Assembly: GCF_002234405.1 (NCBI RefSeq)
Contig: NZ_NMQT01000149.1
Location: 1-33,660, forward strand
Length of the DNA: 33,660 nt
Reading direction: 5' to 3'
DNA from: Amycolatopsis thailandensis
GTDB lineage: Bacteria; Actinomycetota; Actinomycetes; Mycobacteriales; Pseudonocardiaceae
Part shown: positions 23,039-30,389 of the stretch, piece by piece
How the letters are laid out: the number at the start of each line of letters is the position of its first letter
Numbering within the stretch: position 1 is the stretch's first letter
Position numbers and translations under genes: made by a program
The notes under the pieces: generated by a model
What the model was told of the DNA's origin: nothing
What the model saw: the letters and a program-made list of their open reading frames with translations, nothing else
Database searches by the model: none

Positions 23039-23076
23039 GTGATAAGGATGGTTCTAACCGTCCTAGCCACTCACGA
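23033..23076. repeat. Imperfect intergenic palindrome, GTGAGTGGC family (copy C)
   Basis: Left arm 23033-23053 and right arm 23056-23076 pair with four mismatches, all in the left arm, around CT. The right arm (AACCGTCCTAGCCACTCACG...) is identical to that of copy B. The TGA stop of the AbiEi-like gene (23036-23038) lies within the left arm, and the minus-strand NYN gene ends 26 bp beyond, so it sits between convergent genes as a probable terminator. Confidence 0.85.
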
Positions 23077-23101
23077 CCCCCACGCCTGCCGCACCCCTGA
23101 T

Positions 23102-24490
23102 TCAGACCCGGCTGAGCCTCGACACCAGCACCGCGGAAGGCACCGGATGCGCGCCCTTGCGCCGCACCGAGTCCGCCACCGCCCGGTCCGTGCTCGCGAC
23201 CACCATCGGCCGCCCGGGCGGCTCCGCCGCGACCAGGGACCGGATGACGTCGTCCGCGAGCACGCCGCGTTCGGAGAACAGCACCCGCACCCCGCGCGGC
23301 ACCGCCGCGGGTACGGAAAGGACACCGGCGCCGTCGAACACCACGGTCACCTCGGCCGACGTCCGCGCCGCGAGCGCGGAAAGCTGGTGGATCAGCCGGT
23401 CTCGCTGATCGGAAAGCGCCATCTCCGGATACCCGGTCTTCGTGACGTTGTAGCCGTCGACGATCAGGTGCACGTTGGGCAGCGCGAGATGCCTGTCGAG
23501 CGCGGTGACGTCCTGGATCTTGCCGCCCGCGCCCAGCCCCGACGTCGCGCCGCGGACCATGTCCGCCGGACGCTGGCCCCGCGCGCTCACCGAAAGTTCC
23601 CGGCGCAGCCCGCCGACGGCGCCTTCGATCGTGTCCAGCAACAGTCCGAGCCGGACCTCGTCCGCCTGACGGGCCTCACGCGCCGACTGACGCGCGATCT
23701 CGGCGTCCGTGACGGCTTTCTCCGCCCGCGCCCGCTCCGTCGCGACACGCTGCTTCTCACGGTCCAATTGGGCCTTCAGCGCCTTGATCTCCTCGGCGCG
23801 CTCGGCCCCTCCGCTTTCCAGCTGGGCGTGAGCCTCGGCGACGGCGTCCCTGGCCTGTCGCAACTGGACACCTTGCTCCCGCAGGCGCTTCAGCAATTTG
23901 TCGACTTCGGCGTCGCGTTCGCCCCGCGCACCACCGGCGATCTCCTTGGCCTCGCGCAACTCCTCGCGCACCTGGACCAATTCGGACTCGAGCCGCTGGT
24001 TGCGGGCGAGCGCCGCGTCGCGTTCGGCGCGCAACGCCGTCTCCTCGGCGTTCTTCGCCACCAGCCGGACCCGGCCCGCCGCGCCCGCCTCACCCAGCAG
24101 CACGGCGGCGGCCGCCGCGGCGACGGAGTCGGGGGCGTTCGGGTCGAGGGCGTCCTTGCGGTGGTCACGAAGCCATTCGGTGACCGCGACCCGGAACTGC
24201 GAAGACTCCCCCAGCGCGGCGAGCAACGCCGTCCCGCCGAGTTTCGCGCGTTTCGCCGGGGCGAATTTCGCGACCGGGCGAAGCTGCCTCGGCACGTCGG
24301 CGACCGGGAGCTTGCCGACGGCGGCGGCCGCGAGCTCGGCGATCCGCTCCCGCACCAGCTCCGGCAGTGCCGTCCAGCCCTCGGCCGGCACCTCTTCCGT
24401 CGTCTCCTCGTCACCCGCCGACACCACGACACCCGAGGGGCCGCCGGTGGCGTCCTCGGGCGATTCGGGCACTGCGGGCTGCGGTTGCAT
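23102..24490 (-). CDS. Coiled-coil NYN-domain (YacP-like) putative ribonuclease
   Basis: This 462-residue protein has an acidic disordered N-terminus (1-40), a helical domain (about 45-150), a long charged coiled coil (about 155-290), and a C-terminal NYN/PIN-like domain (about 330-462). The NYN domain shows the acidic-site strands VHLIVDGYN, VTVVFDGAG, VLADDVI and VVASTDRAV, so the nuclease site looks intact. YacP/Rae1 relatives cleave ribosome-associated mRNA in Bacillus; the actinobacterial coiled-coil version is uncharacterised. ATG 24490 follows a GGAG that is rather close. It is divergent from the exonuclease/UvrC fusion. Confidence 0.85.
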   Translation of the reverse strand: MQPQPAVPESPEDATGGPSGVVVSAGDEETTEEVPAEGWTALPELVRERIAELAAAAVGKLPVADVPRQLRPVAKFAPAKRAKLGGTALLAALGESSQFRVAVTEWLRDHRKDALDPNAPDSVAAAAAAVLLGEAGAAGRVRLVAKNAEETALRAERDAALARNQRLESELVQVREELREAKEIAGGARGERDAEVDKLLKRLREQGVQLRQARDAVAEAHAQLESGGAERAEEIKALKAQLDREKQRVATERARAEKAVTDAEIARQSAREARQADEVRLGLLLDTIEGAVGGLRRELSVSARGQRPADMVRGATSGLGAGGKIQDVTALDRHLALPNVHLIVDGYNVTKTGYPEMALSDQRDRLIHQLSALAARTSAEVTVVFDGAGVLSVPAAVPRGVRVLFSERGVLADDVIRSLVAAEPPGRPMVVASTDRAVADSVRRKGAHPVPSAVLVSRLSRV

Positions 24491-24586
24491 CGCTCCAGCG
24501 TAGGCCCCATGGGCTCGGGCCGCGCTCAATGGGACGCCGTGCGCACATCCCGGGATTGTCGGTGCCTGCCCCTACTGTGCCCGATC

Positions 24587-26305
24587 ATGGACACCGGACG
24601 GCGGCCCGGCGCGGCGCAACTCGCCTTCGACGAGCTGGGAACCCCTTTGCGGGACATCACTTTCGTCGTGTTCGACCTGGAGACCACCGGCACGAAACCC
24701 GGTCCGGACGGGATCACCGAAATCGGCGCGGTCAAGGTCCGCGCCGGCGAGATCGTCGGCGAGTTCGCCACCTTCGTCAACCCGGGGATGCCGATCCCGC
24801 CGCAGATCGTCGAACTCACCGGGATCACCGGCGCGATGGTCTACGACGCTCCCCGGATCGAGCGCGTGCTGCCGTCGTTCCTCGAGTTCATCTCCGGTGC
24901 CGTGCTCGTGGCGCACAACGCCGCCTTCGACACCGGCTTCATGCGCGCGGCCTGCGAGGGCCACGGCTACCACTGGCCCAAGACGGCCGTGGTCTGCACG
25001 GTCCGGCTCGCCCGCCGGGTCATCTCCCGCGACGAGACGCCCAGTTACCGCCTGTCCGCGCTGGCCGCGTTGTTCGGCGCGCGCACGACGCCCAACCACC
25101 GCGCGCTCGCGGACGCGCGGGCCACCGTCGACGTCCTGCACGCGCTGCTCGAACGAGTGGGCAACCTCGGCGTCCACACCCTCGAAGAACTCCTGGACTA
25201 CCTGCCCGAGGTCACCCCGGCCCAGCGCCGCAAACGCTCGCTGGCCGAGCATCTGCCGTCCCGGCCCGGCGTCTACCTGTTCCGCGGCCCGAGCGACGAA
25301 GTCCTGTACGTCGGGACGTCGGGCGACCTGCGCCGCCGGGTCCGGCAGTACTTCACCGGCTCGGAGAGCCGCGGGCGGATCCGGGAGATGGTCGCGCTGG
25401 CCGAACGGGTCGACGCGGTCGAGTGCGCGCACTCGCTGGAGGCCGCGGTCCGGGAGCTGCGGCTGATCGCCGCCCACCGTCCCATGTACAACCGCCGTTC
25501 CAAGAACCCACGGCACGCCTGGTGGGTCGCGCTGACCGAGGAGGCCTTCCCGCGCCTGTCGGTGGTCCGCATGCCGCGAGACGGGATGCTGGGGCCCTTT
25601 CGCAGCCAGACCGACGCCCGGTCGGCCGCGGACACCCTCGCCGGCGCCTCGGGGCTGCGGACGTGCACCCAGCGCATCTCGGCCACCTCGCCGAGCGGGA
25701 AGCCCTGCGTCCTCGCCGAACTCGGCCGCTGCGGAGCGCCGTGCGCCGGGCAGCAGACGGTCGAGGCATACCGGCCGGGTGTGCTGGCGGTGTCCGGTCT
25801 CATCGCCGGGACGGACGGGCGGCCGCTGCGGGCTGCCGCCGATCAGCTGGCCCGGCTCTCGGCGGAGGAGCACTACGAACAGGCCGCCCAGCACCGCGAC
25901 CAGCTGGCCGGGCTGATCCGCGCGGTCGGCCGGGCACACCGGCAGTCGGCGCTGGCGGGCATCCCGGAGCTGATCGCCGCCGGACCGGACGGCAACGGAG
26001 GCTGGGAGCTGGCGGTGATCCGGCACGGCAGGCTCGCGTCGGCGGGCGTCGCGCGGCGCGGAGTGCCGCCGATGCCGGTGGTCGAGCTGCTGGTGGCCTC
26101 GGCGGAGACGGTGATCCCCGGCCCCGGTCCGCTGTTCGGCGCGATCTCCGAGGAGGTCCGCATCCTGCTGCGCTGGCTGACCCGCCCGGGCGTCCGGCTC
26201 GTGCGCACCACGCACCCTTGGGCGGAGCCCGCCGCCGCGGGCGGCTGGCAGGAGTGGCTCGACCTGGCGGCGAGCGCGACGGCGCTGGAGAGGGTGGCGG
26301 GCTAG
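24587..26305 (+). CDS. DnaQ-type 3'-5' exonuclease fused to UvrC-like GIY-YIG domain
   Basis: This 572-residue protein carries an N-terminal DEDDh exonuclease (about 22-190) with FDLETTG (Asp30, Glu32), AHNAAFD and HRALADARAT. After it comes a UvrC-type GIY-YIG domain (about 220-310) with RPGVYLFRGP and LYVGTSGDLRRRV, then a UvrC-like Cys-containing region with CVLAELGRCGAPC and a UVR-like helix pair. The layout matches mycobacterial Rv2191 and resembles Cho/UvrC fusions, suggesting a repair nuclease that incises and trims, probably in nucleotide excision repair. ATG 24587 is placed before the exonuclease; TACTGT ends eight bases upstream, so it may be leaderless. The frame is open far upstream only because it is antisense to the NYN gene. 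Confidence 0.92.
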   Translation: MDTGRRPGAAQLAFDELGTPLRDITFVVFDLETTGTKPGPDGITEIGAVKVRAGEIVGEFATFVNPGMPIPPQIVELTGITGAMVYDAPRIERVLPSFLEFISGAVLVAHNAAFDTGFMRAACEGHGYHWPKTAVVCTVRLARRVISRDETPSYRLSALAALFGARTTPNHRALADARATVDVLHALLERVGNLGVHTLEELLDYLPEVTPAQRRKRSLAEHLPSRPGVYLFRGPSDEVLYVGTSGDLRRRVRQYFTGSESRGRIREMVALAERVDAVECAHSLEAAVRELRLIAAHRPMYNRRSKNPRHAWWVALTEEAFPRLSVVRMPRDGMLGPFRSQTDARSAADTLAGASGLRTCTQRISATSPSGKPCVLAELGRCGAPCAGQQTVEAYRPGVLAVSGLIAGTDGRPLRAAADQLARLSAEEHYEQAAQHRDQLAGLIRAVGRAHRQSALAGIPELIAAGPDGNGGWELAVIRHGRLASAGVARRGVPPMPVVELLVASAETVIPGPGPLFGAISEEVRILLRWLTRPGVRLVRTTHPWAEPAAAGGWQEWLDLAASATALERVAG

Positions 26306-26344
26306 GATCGCGGCACCGGATTCACTGAAGTAGGAGGCGCTGTA

Positions 26345-26629
26345 GTGATCACCGCGATCGTGCTGATCCAGGTCGAAGCCGATGCGATCCCCGAGGCTGC
26401 GCAGGCGATCGCGGACATCGAGGGCGTCCGCGAGGTCTACTCCTGCGCGGGCGACGTCGACCTGATCGCCTCGGTCCGCGTCGCGGCCCATGAAGACCTC
26501 GCGGACCTGATCCCGGCGAAGATCGGCAAGGTCCCCGGTGTGCTGAGCACGGTCACGCACATCGCGTTCCGCTCCTACTCGAAGGCCGACAGCGAGTCCG
26601 CGTTCGACATCGGCGTCGAAGGCGCGTGA
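26345..26629 (+). CDS. Stand-alone Lrp/AsnC ligand-binding (RAM) domain protein
   Basis: This 94-residue protein consists only of the effector-binding RAM domain of Lrp/AsnC regulators, with no helix-turn-helix. The pattern ITAIVLIQVEADAIPEAAQAIADIEGVREVYSCAGDVDLIASV is typical. Such proteins form beta-barrel-like dimers or octamers that bind small molecules such as amino acids and may modify partner regulators. The GTG start at 26345 has GGAGG upstream at a good distance. It lies 39 bp after the exonuclease fusion and may be co-transcribed. A hairpin follows the stop. Confidence 0.9.
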   Translation: MITAIVLIQVEADAIPEAAQAIADIEGVREVYSCAGDVDLIASVRVAAHEDLADLIPAKIGKVPGVLSTVTHIAFRSYSKADSESAFDIGVEGA

Positions 26630-26640
26630 CGGCAACGCGC

Positions 26641-26679
26641 ATCCCGCCTCACCGGTGACTTTTTCACCTCGGGCGGGAT
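26641..26679 (+). terminator. Hairpin downstream of the Lrp-domain gene
   Basis: ATCCCGCC (26641-26648) pairs with GGCGGGAT (26672-26679), and an inner GGTGA/TCACC stem (26654-26658 with 26664-26668) closes on a CTTTT loop. It starts 11 bp after the stop codon and is the probable transcript end. Confidence 0.6.
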
Positions 26680-26685
26680 CTTGCG

Positions 26686-26762
26686 CGAACCGGCCGGTAC
26701 CGGTTAGCTAGGATCAGAACCGGAATTTCACTGGGGGAATTCCGGTACTGGGATTCTGGGGT
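26686..26762 (+). promoter_or_regulatory. Putative control region of the ALF locus with repeated ACCGG sites and an orphan ACTGGGGG leader
   Basis: AACCGG/CCGGTT/CCGGT elements recur at 26688, 26700, 26718 and 26742, and ACCGGAATT/AATTCCGGT (26719-26727 with 26738-26746) form an inverted repeat. A TAGGAT hexamer (26709-26714) and AGAACCGG...ACTGGGGG (26716-26737) resemble the region before the gene at 32744. No ALF-type gene starts directly behind this copy. Confidence 0.4.
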
Positions 26763-27077
26763 ATGTACCGATGATCGATCCATCATGGGATCGCGGCGAT
26801 CGATGCCGCCTTCATTCCGCGCGAACCGGCGGCCAGACCGCCTCCCATCGATTCCGGCGGATACGCGGCCACTGACGACGACCCGAGGATTTCCCGCTGG
26901 GCCACTGAGCCACCGGGAAATCATTGACGTTTTCGACGGCAAGAGCAGGAAAATCGTCTAATTCATCGCCGGATAACGGCGTCGATTCCGCATGTCGTTC
27001 CACGCGCACCCTTCCCGGCACGTTCCGGAAAGGGCACTTGTCGAATCCACTACACCGAAGCTGACTGGGGGCTTGGA
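26763..27077. other. Non-coding gap before the first ALF-type gene
   Basis: I see no credible gene here. The open frames on either strand are short, Arg-rich and lack a ribosome site. The stretch holds a 9-bp inverted repeat (GATTTCCCG 26888-26896 with CGGGAAATC 26914-26922) and, at its right end, CACTTGT (27035-27041) followed 22 nt later by ACTGGGGG (27064-27071). The same pair with the same spacing precedes the gene at 32744. Confidence 0.55.
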
Positions 27078-28163
27078 GTGTACAAGCGTATTTTGTCCTG
27101 CGCGCTTTGCGCCGCGGCACTGTTCTCCGGGACGATCGCCGTTCCGGCGGGCTCCGCCGCCGAAACCGGGGTGCACGCCACGTCCGTGGCGATGACGCCC
27201 GGCGAGATCGCCCGCTGGGAGGTGCTGAACTACGCGAAGTACAGCATCTACAGCACGGTGAAGACGGACGCGTGGGTCGCCCTGCTCAGCGAAGACCCGG
27301 AAGCCGCGTCCATCGAATTCCTCCGCTCTCCGGACGGCGGGCTCGTGTACGCGACGCAACGGTCGCTCAACCGCGACGAAGGCAACAAGCGATTCCTCCG
27401 GCGGCTGCTGGAAACCCACCTTCGGGCATATTCGCCGGAGGTGTACGACGCGGCGAACCTTTACCTGACCGAGTCCGCGTCCAAACGGGAACAGTTCTGC
27501 CACGGTGGCGGCTACGAAGCCGCGAAGGCCCGGGATCAGCGGTTCCGCGCGGACCTCGGCGAGCAGAAACGCGCCCTCGTCGAGGAGGACCGCCGATACG
27601 TCCGGATGCTCGCCGAACAGGATCCGGGCGCCCAGGTACGACTCGCCGCCGGCTACGCGGTGCGTGCGGGGTCGACCGACGACGACTTGACCGATTTCTT
27701 CGCCTGGGGCTGGGCACAGGGCGCACGGCTGGACAACGAGTCCTTCCGGGAACGGATGCTCCGCGAGAACCGCCAGTGGCAACAGACGATCGCCCGGCTG
27801 ATCGTCGACGCCGAAGCCGCCGAAAAGGCGGCGCGGGAAACCGAGGGCGCGGCGGGCGAGGAAGCTCGCGATCGGGCCGCCGCCGCCTGGCGAAAGGTCG
27901 GCGCCGACGTTTCTCCAGCCCGGTCGAAATGGGAGGAGGCGAGGGACTTCGCCCACCGGCAGGCGGAAACCTGGCACGCCATCCTGCTCGCCGCGCAACA
28001 GGCGGCGCAGAACCCCAATTGGAAGGCGCTCATCGATCCCGCGAGGGCGACGGAAACCGACTGGACGGACAACCGGTCCCTCGCCGGCGAGAACGTCGCG
28101 TATTGGGAGTCGTTGCTGCAGAAGGCACTCGAAGGCGAGCAGAGGATCAAGAACCCGAGCTGA
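27078..28163 (+). CDS. Secreted ALF-repeat-like helical protein
   Basis: This 361-residue protein has a Sec signal peptide (about 1-28, ending GSAAE). The mature part is almost entirely charged helices. An ALF-type repeat is visible around residues 185-215 (VRLAAGYAVRAGSTDDDLTDFFAWG), and a weaker one lies earlier. A long coiled-coil-like stretch (about 235-300) follows. Unlike its two downstream neighbours it has no AbfB or LGFP domain. The start is GTG 27078, preceded by ACTGGGGGCTTGGA. It is the first of four same-strand genes of this type. ALF repeats (PF03752 as I recall) have no established function. Confidence 0.8.
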   Translation: MYKRILSCALCAAALFSGTIAVPAGSAAETGVHATSVAMTPGEIARWEVLNYAKYSIYSTVKTDAWVALLSEDPEAASIEFLRSPDGGLVYATQRSLNRDEGNKRFLRRLLETHLRAYSPEVYDAANLYLTESASKREQFCHGGGYEAAKARDQRFRADLGEQKRALVEEDRRYVRMLAEQDPGAQVRLAAGYAVRAGSTDDDLTDFFAWGWAQGARLDNESFRERMLRENRQWQQTIARLIVDAEAAEKAARETEGAAGEEARDRAAAAWRKVGADVSPARSKWEEARDFAHRQAETWHAILLAAQQAAQNPNWKALIDPARATETDWTDNRSLAGENVAYWESLLQKALEGEQRIKNPS

Positions 28164-28221
28164 TCATTCCTCCGACCGGTTTCCCGCCGGCGGCTTCTTC
28201 TCGAGAAAAGGTAACTGGGGT

Positions 28222-30303
28222 ATGCGAAGAACGTCCATATCAAGGCCATGGTTCCGCCACGGCATGGCGGTGGCCGCCGTCGCCGCCATGTTCGCCGGGC
28301 TGCCGGCCGCACCGGCCGGTGCGGCCGAAGCACCGCCCGGCCAGGGGGTGCCGCCCGCCGTGCCCACCGCGGAACCCGATATCGGGGCCACCACGGTTCC
28401 CCCGGCATCACAGCGGGACAAGGTGCTGGCGGTCGAGGCCATCGAAGTCGGCGAGGCGACCGACGATTGGCTGAGGCTTTCCGACAAGAACTTCGTCTTC
28501 AAGATCTACGAAAAGATCAGCGTCGACGATTATCCCCGGACCAAGGCGGAGGCCTCCCGGATCTACGGCCTCGCCGTCGCCGACGCCTCGGCGTTCATCC
28601 GGACCGGCGTCCACGAATTCGTCCAGCGCGATCACGACGAGAAGATCCTTCGCGACAACGAGCGGCGCGATCGGATCGGCGTCCGGATGAAGGCGCTGGA
28701 GAACGCCCGCATCATCCCGCTGGACCCCGTGCTGCTCGACCTCACCGACCGGAATTTCGTTTTCCAGGTCGCCAGCCGGGCCAAGAGCGGCTCCAGGGTC
28801 CAGAACGGGGCGATGGCCGCGTACAAGGGGGACGCCGCCGCGTGGAAGACCTTCATCGAGGTCACCGTCCTCGAACTCGCCGAGCAGGACATCGTGGAAC
28901 ACCTGGACCGTCTCCGGCGGGAAAACGCCGAGAAGGCGGCCAGGGAGGAGCGCGACATCAAGCGGCGCACCGCCGTCGCCGAGATTCCGGCCACCTTCCA
29001 GAACATCTGGCTGGACGCCGAGGACGACGTCTTCATCCGTGAACTGCTGCGGCTGCCCGAACTGGCCAACCCGGCGAACATCGAGGTCAAGGACGCGACG
29101 GAACGCGCTTCCCGCAGCACGGACCGCGAAGTGTGGAAGGCGTTCGTCGAAACCGGGCTCAAGGCCGCGGCCGGACGCGACAAGGCACGCCGCGAAGCGC
29201 AGGAAGACCAGGCCAACCGCGACGCCGTCCGTCAGCTCAAGGTCCGCGCGGAGAACAGCGGGCTCCTGCCCCGGCTGGTCACGGCGGCCACCACGGCGCT
29301 GGCGGGCGACCGGAACGCGGTGATCACGTTCCTGCGCACGGGCCAGTACGAGGTGCTGACCCAGTCGTTCGGGACCTACACCCCCGGTGTCCGGGGCTGG
29401 CACGTCCAGGGTGGCGGCGGCGACGCGTGGATCACTCCCGGGAACGCGGGCACCGACGGAACCAAGCCGCTGGCCTTCGCGACCTGGAAGGTGGCCCCCG
29501 GCCTCGCCGATCCGCTGTGTTACTCGCTGGAGTCCACCGAGCGTGCCGGGAACTACCTGCGGCAGCAGGATCTGCGGGTCAAACTGCACGGCAACGACGG
29601 AACCGACCAGTTCAAGAAGGACGCCACCTGGTGCCCGCGGCGCAACGGCGCCACCGTCCTGCTGGAGTCGAAGGCGCAGCCGGGCCGGATCCTGCGGCAT
29701 ATCGACGCGCAGCTCTGGATCGCCCAGCTCGGCGGCGGGAACTGGTTCGACACCGACCGGCTCTTCCACGAGGACTCGAACTGGCGGACGGTCGCACCGA
29801 ATCCCGAGGTGTCGACGCCGCTGATGCTGGACTGGTTCAACGACGACTCGCTGCGCGCACTCGCCGGGAACCCGAAGGCGGCGGAATTTTACGACGCGGG
29901 TGCCCGGTTCCGCGAATTCACCAACGGACGCCTGTACTGGAGCCAGCAGACCGGCGCGAAGTTCATCACCGGCGAGATCCTCACCCGCTATCTGGGGCTC
30001 GGCGGGCACAAATGGCTGATGCCGAGCACCAACCAGGTCAGCGGGCCCACCCGGGCGATGGTCAACTTCAACGGCGAGAACCTGGCGATCTACTGGTCGC
30101 CCTCGACCGGCGCCAAATACGTGATGGGGTCCATCCGCGACAGATGGAACTCGCTCGGCGCGGAAGCAGGCCGCCTCGGTTTCCCGACCAGTGACGAATT
30201 CACCATCGCCCCCGGTCGCCAAAGCAATTTCGAGCACGGCTACATCACCTGGAACTCCGCCACCTACGAAATCATCGTCCACCTGGCCGTATCCGGCACC
30301 TGA
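28222..30303 (+). CDS. Secreted ALF repeat-AbfB-LGFP protein (copy 1)
   Basis: This 693-residue protein has a Sec signal peptide (1 to about 35, ending PAGAAEA). Helical repeats of ALF type run from about 70 to 385, each ending in a pattern such as DASAFIRTG, AAAWKTFIE, REVWKAFVETG and AVITFLRTG. An AbfB-like beta-trefoil region (about 389-523) follows, with GLADPLCYSLES, GNYLRQQDLRVKLHGNDG, FKKDATWCP and ILRH. C-terminal LGFP-type repeats (about 567-690) include YWSPSTGAKYVMGSI and GRLGFPTSDE. AbfB domains bind arabinofuranose chains and LGFP repeats occur in cell-wall proteins of related bacteria, so wall binding is likely (inference). ATG 28222 follows AAAGG and ACTGGGG. There is no catalytic domain. 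Confidence 0.88.
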   Translation: MRRTSISRPWFRHGMAVAAVAAMFAGLPAAPAGAAEAPPGQGVPPAVPTAEPDIGATTVPPASQRDKVLAVEAIEVGEATDDWLRLSDKNFVFKIYEKISVDDYPRTKAEASRIYGLAVADASAFIRTGVHEFVQRDHDEKILRDNERRDRIGVRMKALENARIIPLDPVLLDLTDRNFVFQVASRAKSGSRVQNGAMAAYKGDAAAWKTFIEVTVLELAEQDIVEHLDRLRRENAEKAAREERDIKRRTAVAEIPATFQNIWLDAEDDVFIRELLRLPELANPANIEVKDATERASRSTDREVWKAFVETGLKAAAGRDKARREAQEDQANRDAVRQLKVRAENSGLLPRLVTAATTALAGDRNAVITFLRTGQYEVLTQSFGTYTPGVRGWHVQGGGGDAWITPGNAGTDGTKPLAFATWKVAPGLADPLCYSLESTERAGNYLRQQDLRVKLHGNDGTDQFKKDATWCPRRNGATVLLESKAQPGRILRHIDAQLWIAQLGGGNWFDTDRLFHEDSNWRTVAPNPEVSTPLMLDWFNDDSLRALAGNPKAAEFYDAGARFREFTNGRLYWSQQTGAKFITGEILTRYLGLGGHKWLMPSTNQVSGPTRAMVNFNGENLAIYWSPSTGAKYVMGSIRDRWNSLGAEAGRLGFPTSDEFTIAPGRQSNFEHGYITWNSATYEIIVHLAVSGT

Positions 30304-30320
30304 CCGGTTTCGTCCTGCTC

Positions 30321-30359
30321 CAGCCGGGGGCCTGGGAAACGCTCCCGGGCCCCCGGCTG
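30321..30359 (+). terminator. Strong intercistronic hairpin between the two ALF-AbfB-LGFP genes
   Basis: Seventeen-base arms (30321-30337 and 30343-30359) pair with a single G-U position around AACGC and are followed by ACCTTTTCC. It may terminate the upstream message partly or protect a processed 3' end. The next gene starts 30 bp later with AAAGG as SD. Confidence 0.7.
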
Positions 30360-30389
30360 ACCTTTTCCATCCGACCAAAGGTATTCGAC

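Noticed and set aside
23039..24586. Upstream in-frame extension of the exonuclease fusion
   Set aside because: The extension is antisense to the NYN gene, is Arg-rich, and a well-placed ATG at 24587 precedes the conserved domain.
24572..26635. 687-codon minus-strand open frame opposite the exonuclease/UvrC fusion
   Set aside because: Antisense to a protein with clear DEDDh and GIY-YIG motifs; no motif of its own.
26664..26942. 92-codon minus-strand frame in the gap before the ALF locus
   Set aside because: Arg/Ser-rich, covers repeat elements, no ribosome site and no family resemblance.
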